A stretch of 64,000 bases of DNA from Sunxiuqinia rutila (GCF_050589705.1 NZ_JBNGOT010000007.1:62001-126000), one strand, 5' to 3'. Positions 33,159 to 43,215 are shown, counted from the stretch's first letter. Translations and numbers: made by a program. The notes: generated from the sequence alone by a model not told the origin.

Positions 33159-34463
33159 TTATGCGTTATTTTCGATCTCTTGAGGTTCTGCTTCTTTGTT
33201 GTCGGGATGGGTGAACGGAACAAAACGGGCAGCAAAGAAGGACGGAATCATGGCCACTAAAATAAACAGAAAGAATGATTTGTAACCAATTGAATCACTT
33301 AAAAAGCCACTAAGCATACCAGGCAGCATAACACCCAGGTTCATAATGCCTGAAGCAAAAGCATAATGAGCCATTTTGTATTTTCCCGGAGCCACTTGCT
33401 GCATCATAAATAAGGTTAGTCCGACAAACCCAAAGCCGTAGGCAAAATATTCAACAATAACAGCAGAACTGATTAAATAAATGTTTGACGGGCGAAAAAC
33501 AGCCAGTAAGGCATATACGACAAACTGAAAGTTAAAGATGCAGATGAGGGTAAAAAGCGATCTCCGCAATCCTTTGCCAGCAATGAAATAGCCAGCCAGC
33601 AAGGACCCCAGAACAAATGCTCCGGACCCAAATACCCCGTACAGAAGCCCAATTTTCGAAGTGCTTAATCCAAGTCCTCCATCAGCAATGGATGCTTTAA
33701 AGAACAGGGGTGCAATTTTTACGGCAAAGCCTTCGGCAAACCGGTAGATGATGATGAAGGCGATGTACCAGCCAATGTATTTCTTCTGGAAAAATGTTCG
33801 CAATACATCCCACAGGGTTTGAAAGCCTTCTTTCAATGAATCGACTTGCCCTGTGGCAGCCCCTCCTGAGGGCAACATCCGGGTGTGGTAAAGGGCAAGC
33901 AGGATCATGGTTGCTCCATAAATTACCATGATAATCATCCAGCCATGAACAGCCCCAATTGTGTTTTCCAATATTCCGGCCAAGTAGACCAACCCACCGG
34001 CTGTTAAAACTTTGGCGATGTTGTAGGCAGCTCCCTGCCAGCCAATATACCGGGCCTGGTTTTGCGATGATAAAACATTCATGTACACCCCATCGGTGGC
34101 GATGTCGTGCGTTGACCCACTCAGGGCAATCACGGCCAGCAGCGCAATGGAGTAAGTGAAGAACTCATTCAATTGTAACGAAAAGGCTACCAGAGCAAAG
34201 GTGGCACCGGTTACAAACTGGGTCGCTACCACAAAATGTTTCTTTGTTTTGAACATTTCCAGTACCGGGCTCCATAAAAATTTCAAGGTGTAAGGCAGAA
34301 GAAGCAACGACGTCCAAAAGGCAATCATCGCATCGCTAATGCCCAGGCTTTCATACATCAATGGCGAAGCCTGATTAATAGCAGCAAAGGGAAGTCCCAT
34401 GCCAAAGTAGACGGTAGGGATCCAGGCTGCAGGGTGGATTTTTTTCAGTTGATTAAAACGCAT
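33159..34463 (-). CDS. MFS permease, AmpG-like (probable disaccharide importer)
   Basis: A 434-residue transporter with about twelve membrane helices. The N-terminal half has FGMGLPFAAINQASPLMYESLG and the LSGSTHDIATDGVYMN loop that recalls AmpG-type permeases (LxATQDIxxD), which import GlcNAc-containing muropeptides. Lying between a periplasmic GH92 mannosidase and a cytoplasmic GH130 phosphorylase, with gaps of 23 and 27 bases, it most likely moves the trimmed Man-GlcNAc disaccharide into the cytoplasm. Substrate is inferred from context. Confidence 0.85.
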   Translation of the reverse strand: MRFNQLKKIHPAAWIPTVYFGMGLPFAAINQASPLMYESLGISDAMIAFWTSLLLLPYTLKFLWSPVLEMFKTKKHFVVATQFVTGATFALVAFSLQLNEFFTYSIALLAVIALSGSTHDIATDGVYMNVLSSQNQARYIGWQGAAYNIAKVLTAGGLVYLAGILENTIGAVHGWMIIMVIYGATMILLALYHTRMLPSGGAATGQVDSLKEGFQTLWDVLRTFFQKKYIGWYIAFIIIYRFAEGFAVKIAPLFFKASIADGGLGLSTSKIGLLYGVFGSGAFVLGSLLAGYFIAGKGLRRSLFTLICIFNFQFVVYALLAVFRPSNIYLISSAVIVEYFAYGFGFVGLTLFMMQQVAPGKYKMAHYAFASGIMNLGVMLPGMLSGFLSDSIGYKSFFLFILVAMIPSFFAARFVPFTHPDNKEAEPQEIENNA

Positions 34464-34486
34464 GTTCGTTGGTATTTTGTATTCTT

Positions 34487-36736
34487 TTATTTCTCAATTT
34501 CCAGTACACCACCCGAAACAAGCTCTTTGTGGTTGATGAAATAACGATTCAGCTTTTTCCCGTCTTTGCTAATCTTTTGAATGTACTCTCCATCTCCTTT
34601 GGTGCGGATGATGAGTTCTTTGCCTGGATAGAAATTTTGATCCAGACGAATTTTAACTTCGTCAAAAACGGGTTGAGCAATGCTGTAGTCGGTATTACCC
34701 GGGCAAACAGGGTAAAAGCCCATCATGCTGTAGACGGCCCAGGCTGAAAGTGTTCCGCAGTCGTCGTTCCCCGGAATTCCTCCCGGCGCATTTTTATAAT
34801 GCTCGTTTAGCAAGCGGCTCACTTCTTTTTGGGTGCGCCATTCTTCTCCTTTCACGTAGTTGAACAACCACGGGTAATGAATGTCGGGCTCGTTGGCCAC
34901 ATCATAATGACCGTCGTCAAAAATACCCTGCAGTTTTTTTGTGAATTTTTTCTTTCCACCCATCAATTTCATGAGTCCATTGATGTCATGAGGAACGCAA
35001 AAGGTGTATTGATAGGCGTTTCCTTCGTGGAACCCAGGGCTTGGCTCAAAGTTCTCTCCTTGTTTTGGATCGAAATCTTGATAGAATGAGCCATCGGCCA
35101 TTCTGGGTCGAATCATCTGGAATTCATCCTTGTCGTAATATTCTTTGTAACGCAGCGACTGAGCCAGGAAGCGTTTGTAGTCTGCATCTTTGCCCAAAGC
35201 TTTCGCAAACTGAGCCAGGTTCCAGTCGGCAATGTAGTATTCCAAGGCATGCGATACCGAGTTGTCAAAAGGTGTTGTGTAAGGCACGTATCCTTTGGAC
35301 AGGTAATCGTCAATATCCGGGCGTAACTTGTTTTTGGCTCCTTCGGTGGTTGCCGACTTATACATGGCTTCATAAACAGACTCCGTGTCGAAGTCAGTTA
35401 GTCCGCGCAGGTAAGTGTCAACAATTACCGGGATGGCAGGGTCGCCTTCCATTACATGCGTTTCGGTGCTGTTAAGTTCCCATTTCGGAAGCCAGCCACT
35501 TTCTTCGTACATGGCAATCATCGAACGCACCATGTCCAGCTGCTGCTCGGGGTAAATCAAGCTCATTAGCGGATGAAAGTTCCGGTAAGTATCCCAAAGC
35601 GAGAAAACGGTGTAGCGGTCGCCTTCTTTAACTTCGCCAATTCCGTAGGACTCCATCAAAGGGTATTGACCGTTGACATCATTAATTACGTTGGGGTGAA
35701 TGTGCATGTGGTACAGCGCCGTGTAGAAAATGGTTTTCTGATCGTCCGTTCCACCTTTTACCGATACGCGTGATAGCGCTTCTTCCCATTGGGCTTTGGC
35801 TGCTGTGCGTGTTTGGTCAAAGTTGAAGTCGGGCATTTCCACCTCCATGTTTTGGCGGGCATTTTCAATGCTGACGTACGAAACAGCCACTTTTACCAAT
35901 ACTTCTTCGTTACTTTCGGTATCAAATGTCATGTAAGCACCGATGCTGTCGCCGGCCATCTGTGCTTGAAATTCAGGATAGAACTTGAAGGCACCATCGG
36001 TTGAAGACCAAGCTGATTCGGCTGTCATTTGTGGCATCTTTTTCCAAGCTCCGAATGATTTGGCCGGCTTGCTAAAACGGGCTACAAAATAAACCGGGCG
36101 TTCAGTTCCATCGTTGTAACAAAATGTGCCGGTCATGCGCCAGCCTTCAATTTCACGGTTATTAACAATCCGTAGCGCGGCTCCGCTTTCGTTGGTTAAT
36201 CCCGTTCCCAAGTCCAACAGGATGTTGGATTGGCCTTTGGGGAATTTGAACTTACTCAGTCCAACCCGGGCGCTGGCGGTTACTTCTGTGGTAATGTCAT
36301 ATTTTTCCAGGTGGTTGGAGTAAAAGCCGGGCGACGCTTTTTGCTCCGTCATTGGCGAACCATAAACTTTATTGCTGGCTTCCACTTTGCCGGTGGTTGG
36401 CATCAAGAGGATCACACCAAGCTCGGGACATCCAACACCACTTAAGTTGACGTGAGAATAGCCGGTGAAAAAGTGATTGTCCCACGAATAAGGCGTTGAC
36501 CACCACTGGTTATCTTTGTCCCATTTGTTGCTTGCCGATCCACTAACATTGAAGGGCACTACCGAAACCATGCCTTGCGGAACAATGGCTCCGGGGTTTG
36601 TTGTTCCATAGTTGGTACTTCCGATGAATGGGTTTACCCAATCCGTCGATTTTTTTTCTTGCGAATAAGCGGTGCCCAGACCACTCAAAGCTAAAATGAA
36701 AGTCAGGATAGCTAAGCGTAAAACGTTATTAGACAT
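34487..36736 (-). CDS. GH92 family exo-alpha-mannosidase
   Basis: A 749-residue, calcium-dependent enzyme that removes mannose from alpha-mannosides such as high-mannose N-glycans. A signal peptide (ILALSGLGTAYSQ) sends it to the periplasm. Family signatures: NPFIGSTNYGTTNPGA at the start, GYSHVNLSGVGCPELG, YTVFSLWDTYRNFHPL, GNAYQYTFCVPHDINGL and GIPGNDDCGTLSAWAVYS. The last includes the acidic residues used by these inverting enzymes. First gene of a three-gene unit with the permease and GH130 phosphorylase. A TAACTTTG box (36772-36765, minus strand) lies 29 bases upstream, but no -33 element fits. Confidence 0.94.
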   Translation of the reverse strand: MSNNVLRLAILTFILALSGLGTAYSQEKKSTDWVNPFIGSTNYGTTNPGAIVPQGMVSVVPFNVSGSASNKWDKDNQWWSTPYSWDNHFFTGYSHVNLSGVGCPELGVILLMPTTGKVEASNKVYGSPMTEQKASPGFYSNHLEKYDITTEVTASARVGLSKFKFPKGQSNILLDLGTGLTNESGAALRIVNNREIEGWRMTGTFCYNDGTERPVYFVARFSKPAKSFGAWKKMPQMTAESAWSSTDGAFKFYPEFQAQMAGDSIGAYMTFDTESNEEVLVKVAVSYVSIENARQNMEVEMPDFNFDQTRTAAKAQWEEALSRVSVKGGTDDQKTIFYTALYHMHIHPNVINDVNGQYPLMESYGIGEVKEGDRYTVFSLWDTYRNFHPLMSLIYPEQQLDMVRSMIAMYEESGWLPKWELNSTETHVMEGDPAIPVIVDTYLRGLTDFDTESVYEAMYKSATTEGAKNKLRPDIDDYLSKGYVPYTTPFDNSVSHALEYYIADWNLAQFAKALGKDADYKRFLAQSLRYKEYYDKDEFQMIRPRMADGSFYQDFDPKQGENFEPSPGFHEGNAYQYTFCVPHDINGLMKLMGGKKKFTKKLQGIFDDGHYDVANEPDIHYPWLFNYVKGEEWRTQKEVSRLLNEHYKNAPGGIPGNDDCGTLSAWAVYSMMGFYPVCPGNTDYSIAQPVFDEVKIRLDQNFYPGKELIIRTKGDGEYIQKISKDGKKLNRYFINHKELVSGGVLEIEK

Positions 36737-37052
36737 CGTAGTAGAATTTGAGAGTTTTAAGTCGCAAAGTTAATTAATTCGCTTCTTAATGAGTCGTTTT
36801 ATGTGGAATATGGCCTCGGTGGCGAATTCTTTAAAAAGTCGGTCAGCTGTAAGCTGTTGTCCGGTAAATGTTTGAGGACTCGGTTTGGAATTACTTTTTT
36901 TATCTAATTGTCGTGCTAAATGCTTTGTTGCTGTGTAATTTAAGCCATCGCGGCGATTTGATTCAAAATCTTGTTTTTTCAGATTAATTAAGTTGAAAGC
37001 CAGCTACAAATGCATTATTTTTGCCGTTTAGTAAATTTTGAATAGTAAGATT
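36737..37052. other. Divergent intergenic region, GH92 and lytic transglycosylase genes
   Basis: About 316 bases with no coding frame. It holds a minus-strand TAACTTTG box for GH92 (36772-36765) and the predicted plus-strand promoter at 36992-37023. The middle (36800-36980) is AT-rich and shows nothing I can name. Confidence 0.6.
36992..37023 (+). promoter_or_regulatory. Probable promoter of lytic transglycosylase-uvrA
   Basis: GTTG (36992-36995), 20-base spacer, TATTTTTG (37016-37023): exact -7 box, one mismatch in -33. It is 29 bases before the ATG at 37053. Confidence 0.5.
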
Positions 37053-37985
37053 ATGAAGCGGATTGTAAGTCAATTGTTGTATAGTTTGATCTTAGTTGTT
37101 GTGGTGTTGGTAGCTTACCAGTTTTTGGAATCTTCAACCTATCCGGAGGAGGCTGCGGAGCCTGAGGCCCGGCATTATTATAGCGCTGTTCAGGTGCCGG
37201 ATTCGCTCACGTTCTGCGGCGAAAAAGTGCCGTTGGAACTTTTTGACATCTACGAAAGTCTGGATCGGGAACTGCTGGTCAATTCGTATTTTCATTCGCA
37301 AACCTTACGCTTTATAAAAATGGCTCCTCGGTTTTTCTCCATTATTGAGCCCATTTTAGAAGCCGATAGTATTCCCGAAGATTTTAAATACCTGGCCCTG
37401 GCTGAAAGTGGCTTTAACCCTAAGGCGGTATCTCCGGCAGGAGCTGTTGGCTTTTGGCAGTTTATGAAAGGAACGGCTCGGGATTATGGCCTGGAGGTGA
37501 GCGGTGAGGTGGATGAACGTTACCACATTGAAAAAGCGACGCATGCAGCTTGTGCCTACTTGCACGAGAGCTATGCCAAATATGGCAGTTGGACGACTGT
37601 TGCAGCCACTTACAATGCCGGACGTAGTTTTGTGGGACGCCAAATTGAAAGGCAAAAGGAAAACAACTACTACGATTTGTTGTTAGGAGAAGAGACCAGC
37701 CGTTACGTATTTCGGATTCTGGCGTTGAAATTGGTGATGGAGAATTCTTTGGCCTATGGATTTGAGGTGAGTGAGGATGACTACTACCCCGTCTGGAACA
37801 CCAAAACCATTCAGGTTTCGGGACCTGTAGCCAACTTTGCTGATTTTGCCCGGGAACACCAAACCAATTATAAAATACTGAAGATGCTGAATCCGTGGTT
37901 ACGCGAAGCCTACCTGACGAATACCTCCGGTAAAACCTATGAAATCAAATTGCCGGCTGAAGGATTCAGAACACTTACAAAGTAA
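37053..37985 (+). CDS. Membrane-bound lytic transglycosylase, MltD/SLT-like
   Basis: A 310-residue murein lyase. The ATG at 37053 is preferred to a TTG at 37038. A membrane anchor (SLILVVVVLVAYQFL) leads to an SLT domain with the catalytic Glu118 in YLALAESGFNPKAVSPAGA, GFWQFMKGTARDYGL, and ATYNAG. The C-terminal part is a short segment reminiscent of the region before LysM repeats in MltD, but no clear LysM domain remains. Its stop overlaps the uvrA start by one base (TAATG), so the two are translationally coupled. Confidence 0.9.
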   Translation: MKRIVSQLLYSLILVVVVLVAYQFLESSTYPEEAAEPEARHYYSAVQVPDSLTFCGEKVPLELFDIYESLDRELLVNSYFHSQTLRFIKMAPRFFSIIEPILEADSIPEDFKYLALAESGFNPKAVSPAGAVGFWQFMKGTARDYGLEVSGEVDERYHIEKATHAACAYLHESYAKYGSWTTVAATYNAGRSFVGRQIERQKENNYYDLLLGEETSRYVFRILALKLVMENSLAYGFEVSEDDYYPVWNTKTIQVSGPVANFADFAREHQTNYKILKMLNPWLREAYLTNTSGKTYEIKLPAEGFRTLTK

Positions 37986-40855
37986 TGCACATGCAGAAAA
38001 CAGAAACAGCGGTTCTGGAAGAAGAACGCTTAGAGAATGAAGAAAAGGTTGTGGTGCTCGGTGCCCGGGTTCACAACCTCCAAAATATAAATGTGGAGAT
38101 TCCGCGAAACCAGCTCACGGTGATTACCGGCCTGAGTGGCAGTGGGAAATCTTCACTGGCTTTTGATACCATTTATGCAGAAGGACAACGGCGTTACGTT
38201 GAAACATTTTCAGCGTATGCCCGGTCGTTTTTGGGTAATATGGAGCGCCCCGATGTTGATAAGATTACCGGTCTTAGTCCGGTTATTTCCATTGAGCAGA
38301 AAACCACCAACAAAAATCCCCGCTCCACGGTAGGTACGGTTACCGAAATTTATGACTTCCTGCGCCTGCTGTATGCGCGTGCCGGCGAGGCTTTCTCCTA
38401 CGAAACCGGAGAGAAGATGGTGAAATACACCGATGACCAAATATTGAAACTGATTCAGGAGAATTTTGCCGGCAAGCGAATTTTGGTGATGGCGCCCTTG
38501 GTGCGCGGTCGGAAAGGGCATTACCGCGAGCTGTTTGAGCAGTTCAGGCGCAAGGGTTTTTTGTATGCTCGAATTGATGGCGAGGTGAAAGAGCTGGTGC
38601 CCAATATGAAAGTGGATCGCTATAAAAATCACTTCATCGAGGTGGTAGTCGATCGGCTGGAAGTGGAGCCGGAAAGCATGAAAAGACTGAAAGAGTCGGT
38701 TCAAACGGCCATGACCCAGGGACATGGAATTATTTTGGTGATGGAGCACAACTCCGACCACATGAAGTATTACAGCCGGCAGCTGATGTGTCCCACTTCT
38801 GGGATTTCCTATGCCGAGCCAGCGCCGCATAACTTTTCATTCAACTCGCCGCAGGGCGCGTGTACCCGGTGCAATGGCCTGGGGCAGGTAGCCGAGATTG
38901 ATCTGGAAAAGATCATCCCTGAGCCGGATAAAAGTATTGCTAAAGGCGGAATTGCTCCGCTTGGTGCGCAAAAAAACACCCTGATTTTTTGGCAGATTGA
39001 AGCCTTGGGCGAAAAGTACGGCTTTACGCTAAAAACACCCGTGAAAGACATTCCGGAAGATGGATTGAATGTCGTGCTTTACGGAACCAATGAACGCATT
39101 CAGTTGAAGAATTCCCCGCTCGGAAGTTCGGTCAATTATATGATGAGTTATGAAGGGGTTATTAAATACATTAACAGCCAGCGCGATGATAACCCATCGA
39201 AAAAGGCGAAAAAGTGGGCCGATCAATTTGTCAAGGAACAAACCTGTCCGGATTGTGGCGGGCTGCGCTTGAAAAAAGAGTCGCTTCATTTTAAAATTGA
39301 CAACCGGAACATTTCAGATGTGGCCAAACTGGATATCAGTGAGCTGGGTATTTGGTTGCAGGATTTGGAAGAGCGATTGACTGACCGGCAGCAAAAAATC
39401 GGTACCGAAGTCATTAAGGAAATTCGTGACCGGGTGGGCTTCTTGGTCGATGTTGGCTTGGAGTACCTGTCGCTGGATCGAACTTCACGTACCTTGTCAG
39501 GTGGTGAATCGCAACGAATCCGGCTGGCGACCCAAATCGGTTCCCAGCTGGTTAATGTCTTGTATATTCTGGATGAACCCAGTATTGGACTGCACCACCG
39601 CGATAACCTGCGGCTGATTCATTCGTTGCAAAAATTGCGCGACACTGGTAACTCGGTTATCGTGGTTGAGCACGATAAAGACATGATGCTTACGGCCGAC
39701 TATATTGTGGATATGGGGCCGTTTGCCGGAAGGCATGGGGGCGAAGTTGTGGCCGCGGGTACGCCCGATCATTTGCTGAAGGCCGATACGTTAACCTCCA
39801 AATACCTGAACGGCGAACATCAAATTGCTGTTCCGGAGTCGCGTCGGGCAGGAAGTGGAAAATCCATCAAGTTAAAAGGCTGCTCGGGGAATAACCTGAA
39901 AACGGTGAATGTTGAATTTCCCTTGGGGAAACTGATCTGTATTACTGGGGTTTCGGGTAGCGGAAAGTCCAGCCTGATCAACGGGACGCTGCAGCCAATA
40001 TTAAGTCAGCATTTCTACAAATCGGTGAAGGATCCTTTGCCTTATAAAAAGTTGGAAGGGCTGGAAAATATTGATAAAGTGGTGCAGGTTGACCAGTCGC
40101 CTCTGGGGCGCACACCACGTTCCAATCCGGTTACTTACACCGGCGTGTTTTCCGACATTCGGGCGTTGTTTGCCCAGTTGCCCGAAGCCAAAATCAGGGC
40201 TTATAAGCCGGGACGCTTTTCCTTCAATGTAAAGGGCGGACGATGCGAAGACTGCCAGGGCGGAGGCTTGAAACTGATTGAGATGAATTTCTTGCCGGAC
40301 GTTTATGTGCACTGCGACAGCTGCAACGGGAAGCGTTATAACCGCGAAACGCTGGAGGTTCGGTATAAAGGCAAATCCATTGGCGATGTGCTGGACATGA
40401 CAATAAACCAAGGCGTGGAGTTTTTCGAAAACTTGCCTTCCATTGCGCACAAACTGAAAACTCTGCAAGAAGTTGGTTTGGGCTATATCACTCTGGGGCA
40501 ATCATCCACAACCCTGTCGGGTGGCGAGTCGCAGCGGGTAAAGCTGGCTACTGAGCTGGCCAAGAAAGACACCGGAAAAACGCTTTACATCCTGGATGAG
40601 CCAACCACCGGCTTGCATTTTGAAGACATCCGCGTGTTGCTGGAAGTCTTAAACAGGCTGGTTGACCGGGGAAACACGGTGATTGTGATTGAGCACAACA
40701 TGGATGTCATCAAGGTGGCCGATCATATTATTGATATGGGACCCGAGGGCGGAAAAGGGGGCGGACAACTGTTGTGTGCCGGAACGCCCGAAGAAGTGGT
40801 AAAGAACCGGAAGTCATATACGGCCAGGTATCTAAAAAAAGAGTTAGCTTTATAG
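37985..40855 (+). CDS. uvrA: Excinuclease ABC subunit A
   Basis: A 956-residue DNA-damage-recognition ATPase of nucleotide excision repair with two ABC ATPase halves: GLSGSGKSSLAFDTIYAEGQ and GVSGSGKSSLINGTL (Walker A), LSGGESQRIRLATQIG and LSGGESQRVKLATELA (signatures). The C-terminal zinc module is intact (CEDCQGGG and HCDSCNGKRYN). In the first zinc module the usual second Cys is Ser: Cys269, Ser272, Cys293, Cys296. The start codon overlaps the stop of the lytic transglycosylase gene by one base. Confidence 0.97.
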   Translation: MHMQKTETAVLEEERLENEEKVVVLGARVHNLQNINVEIPRNQLTVITGLSGSGKSSLAFDTIYAEGQRRYVETFSAYARSFLGNMERPDVDKITGLSPVISIEQKTTNKNPRSTVGTVTEIYDFLRLLYARAGEAFSYETGEKMVKYTDDQILKLIQENFAGKRILVMAPLVRGRKGHYRELFEQFRRKGFLYARIDGEVKELVPNMKVDRYKNHFIEVVVDRLEVEPESMKRLKESVQTAMTQGHGIILVMEHNSDHMKYYSRQLMCPTSGISYAEPAPHNFSFNSPQGACTRCNGLGQVAEIDLEKIIPEPDKSIAKGGIAPLGAQKNTLIFWQIEALGEKYGFTLKTPVKDIPEDGLNVVLYGTNERIQLKNSPLGSSVNYMMSYEGVIKYINSQRDDNPSKKAKKWADQFVKEQTCPDCGGLRLKKESLHFKIDNRNISDVAKLDISELGIWLQDLEERLTDRQQKIGTEVIKEIRDRVGFLVDVGLEYLSLDRTSRTLSGGESQRIRLATQIGSQLVNVLYILDEPSIGLHHRDNLRLIHSLQKLRDTGNSVIVVEHDKDMMLTADYIVDMGPFAGRHGGEVVAAGTPDHLLKADTLTSKYLNGEHQIAVPESRRAGSGKSIKLKGCSGNNLKTVNVEFPLGKLICITGVSGSGKSSLINGTLQPILSQHFYKSVKDPLPYKKLEGLENIDKVVQVDQSPLGRTPRSNPVTYTGVFSDIRALFAQLPEAKIRAYKPGRFSFNVKGGRCEDCQGGGLKLIEMNFLPDVYVHCDSCNGKRYNRETLEVRYKGKSIGDVLDMTINQGVEFFENLPSIAHKLKTLQEVGLGYITLGQSSTTLSGGESQRVKLATELAKKDTGKTLYILDEPTTGLHFEDIRVLLEVLNRLVDRGNTVIVIEHNMDVIKVADHIIDMGPEGGKGGGQLLCAGTPEEVVKNRKSYTARYLKKELAL

Positions 40856-41307
40856 CAAAATCATCTCATGTCCGAAGGAAAACGGAATTGTGATTCTTAT
40901 AATTGAAGGACAATGCCGGAGATATGTTAAGCCAGAAATGGACGTCTACGTTGAATAACCAGTAATGTAACTGGAAGCAACGGAGATGCAGGTCGATGCA
41001 GCGCATTTTCAGGTCGAAGCAGAATTTGCGGGCATAAACCTTGAATTGAAAAACGAACTGAACCAAGGGAAACGGGCTTGCATCGTGAAATAATGTCTTG
41101 GAAACGCAGGTGTTCCTCCTATGAAGCCTGTACTGGCAGGTCCGGCTACCGACCATCGGTGTTATGAACCTGCTATCGTTCCGTGAATATTCCCTTTTCC
41201 CGGAGATGATGAAAACGACATAAGTCCCGGCTTTTTTCAGATTTAGTCTGGGAATTGTTGAGGGGTGAGCTTATGTCAGATGTCTAAAAAACTAAAAAGA
41301 AGAGCTG
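40856..41307. other. Gene-free stretch between uvrA and the nucleoside kinase gene
   Basis: About 452 bases without a convincing reading frame on either strand. I see one imperfect direct repeat, CAGGTCGATGCAG (40989-41001) and CAGGTCGAAGCAG (41010-41022), 21 bases apart. No clear terminator follows uvrA and no promoter consensus precedes 41308. It might be decayed coding sequence. Confidence 0.5.
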
Positions 41308-42972
41308 ATGAAAACCATTGAAATTTATTGTGAGAATAACCAAACAACAAAAGCATATCCTTTAGGAACCACGCTGGAAGAGATCAAGGATGATCTTCAG
41401 ATAAAGTTGCAAAACCCGGTTTGCGGGGCTTTGGTGAACCACAAAGTGAAGGAACTGTCCTTTGCGGTTGTGAAATCCAAGCGCATTCGCTTCATCGATT
41501 ACTCGCATCCGGATGGACGACGTTTGTACACGCGTTCTTTGCTTTTCCTGCTTTATGTGGCGGTAAAGGAAACCTTTCCCCAGGTGAAACTGAAAATCAT
41601 GAATGGAATTTCGCAAGGATACTATTGCGAGCTGGTTGGCCTGGAGCGCCCCATTACCGAGTCGGATATTTTTGAATTGAAAAGTGAAATGCGACTGTGG
41701 GTTGAGCGTAACCTGCCCATTGAAAAACGCGGCATGCCTACCACCGAGGCTGTCGATATTCTGCTTCAGCAAGGGCTGGAGGAAAAAGCCCGTTTGTTTG
41801 AGCAACAAGGAACATTGTTTAGCTACCTCTATTTTGTTAATGGGCTGGCCAATTATTTCTACGGACACCATGTCCCCACAACGGGCTACCTGACCAATTT
41901 TGGTCTGGAAAGCTATTTCGATGGCTTGTTGTTGCAGGTTCCGCAACCCGATAACTTTGACACGCTGTATCCGGTTGTCAAACAGGAAAAGCTTTTCGGT
42001 GTTTTCAAAGAGCATAAACAACGGGCCAGCATTCTGGATGTGCCTGATTTGGGGAAACTGAATGAATATACGGCGCGAGGGAAAAGTGGAGACATCATTA
42101 AAATATCGGAAGCCCTGCATGAAAAGAAGATTGCCGAAATTGCTAACCAAATTGATGCCTTGCACGATAGGATTAAGGTGATCCTGATTGCCGGACCTTC
42201 TGCCTCGGGGAAAACCACCTTTACCAAGCGGCTGGCCGTGCAACTTGCCGTAAATGGCCTGGTGCCGCATATGATTTCGCTGGACGACTACTTTGTCGAT
42301 CGCGAGAAAACACCGCTCGATGCCAATGGGGAATACGATTTTGAAGCCTTGGAAGCCATCGATATTGAGTTTTTCAACGAGCAGCTACTTCAGCTGTTTA
42401 ATGGCGAAGAGGTGGAGTTGCCCAAGTTTAACTTTTCGCTTGGCAAGCGCCTGAACTCCGGCGAGAAACTTCGTTTAGGGAATGGACACTTGTTGCTGGT
42501 GGAAGGAATTCACGGAAATAACCCGGGATTGACACCGCATGTGGATGAAGGACAGAGTTTCCGCATATTCTTATCGGCGCTTACCCAAATTTCGTTTGAT
42601 GATCACAACCATATTTCCACGACGGATAACCGCTTAATCCGGCGAATGATTCGCGATAGTATGTATCGGGGCTATTCTGCTGCAGAAACAATCCGGCGCT
42701 GGCCGAGTGTGAAAAACGGCGAAGAGAAAAATATTTTCCCTTACCAGGAAAATGCGGACGTGATGTTCAATTCGGCCATGGTTTATGAACTGGCCGTGTT
42801 GAAAAAGTACGCTGAGCCCCTGTTGAAGCATGTGCCGGAGAACCAGGTTGAATACTGCGAAGCCAATCGTTTGCTGAAATTTTTCAGCTACATTCAGAGC
42901 ATTGACGACGAGGAAATTCCCCCAACCTCACTTATCCGGGAGTTTTTGGGAGGCAGTAGTTTTATGTATTAA
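41308..42972 (+). CDS. Nucleoside kinase with ThrRS-like N-terminal domains (uridine kinase family)
   Basis: A 554-residue protein: a TGS domain (about 1-60), a threonyl-tRNA-synthetase-like second additional domain (about 62-230; SHPDGRRLYTRSLLFLLYVAV, HHVPTTGYLTNF), and a C-terminal uridine-kinase/phosphoribulokinase domain with P-loop IAGPSASGKTTFTKRLA (about 292-305), the DDYFVDRE loop and EGIHGNNPGL. Such fusions are common in Bacteroidota and are annotated as nucleoside kinases, probably phosphorylating uridine or cytidine. The role of the ThrRS-like part is not known. Confidence 0.88.
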   Translation: MKTIEIYCENNQTTKAYPLGTTLEEIKDDLQIKLQNPVCGALVNHKVKELSFAVVKSKRIRFIDYSHPDGRRLYTRSLLFLLYVAVKETFPQVKLKIMNGISQGYYCELVGLERPITESDIFELKSEMRLWVERNLPIEKRGMPTTEAVDILLQQGLEEKARLFEQQGTLFSYLYFVNGLANYFYGHHVPTTGYLTNFGLESYFDGLLLQVPQPDNFDTLYPVVKQEKLFGVFKEHKQRASILDVPDLGKLNEYTARGKSGDIIKISEALHEKKIAEIANQIDALHDRIKVILIAGPSASGKTTFTKRLAVQLAVNGLVPHMISLDDYFVDREKTPLDANGEYDFEALEAIDIEFFNEQLLQLFNGEEVELPKFNFSLGKRLNSGEKLRLGNGHLLLVEGIHGNNPGLTPHVDEGQSFRIFLSALTQISFDDHNHISTTDNRLIRRMIRDSMYRGYSAAETIRRWPSVKNGEEKNIFPYQENADVMFNSAMVYELAVLKKYAEPLLKHVPENQVEYCEANRLLKFFSYIQSIDDEEIPPTSLIREFLGGSSFMY

Positions 42973-43047
42973 CCCAGATTCGGTATCGCTTCAAAGGTTG
43001 GTCTGCTTAGCTGTAGAAAGGCCTTGCCGAAATTGATAAATACTTCA

Positions 43048-43084
43048 AAAAGGCTGAGTTTTAGATTGAACTCAGCCTTTTTTT
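43048..43084 (+). terminator. Terminator of the nucleoside kinase gene
   Basis: AAAAGGCTGAGTT (43048-43060) / AACTCAGCCTTTT (43069-43081), 8-base loop, T run to 43084. It also insulates the efflux operon promoter that follows. Confidence 0.92.
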
Positions 43085-43166
43085 ATGCAGTGAGGTGAGC
43101 GATGTGCACATTTGGGGCAAGGAGCGGTGAGGGATTGGTTATTTAACTTTTTTTGGGTGAAAAAAC

Positions 43167-43198
43167 TTTGGCGGTTTTTAAAGTTTTCTCTACTTTTG
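43167..43198 (+). promoter_or_regulatory. Promoter of the tetR-tetR-tolC-MFP-RND-PII operon
   Basis: TTTG (43167-43170), 20-base spacer, TACTTTTG (43191-43198): an exact match to the Bacteroidota consensus. The ATG of the first gene is only 17 bases downstream, so the leader is very short and a repressor bound here would block initiation directly. Confidence 0.75.
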
Positions 43199-43215
43199 GC
43201 CGAAATTGAATTAAA

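Noticed and set aside
40866..41156. A 96-codon minus-strand frame after uvrA
   Set aside because: Sequence has odd composition (many Cys, Phe, His), no start signal and no family; treated as non-coding.
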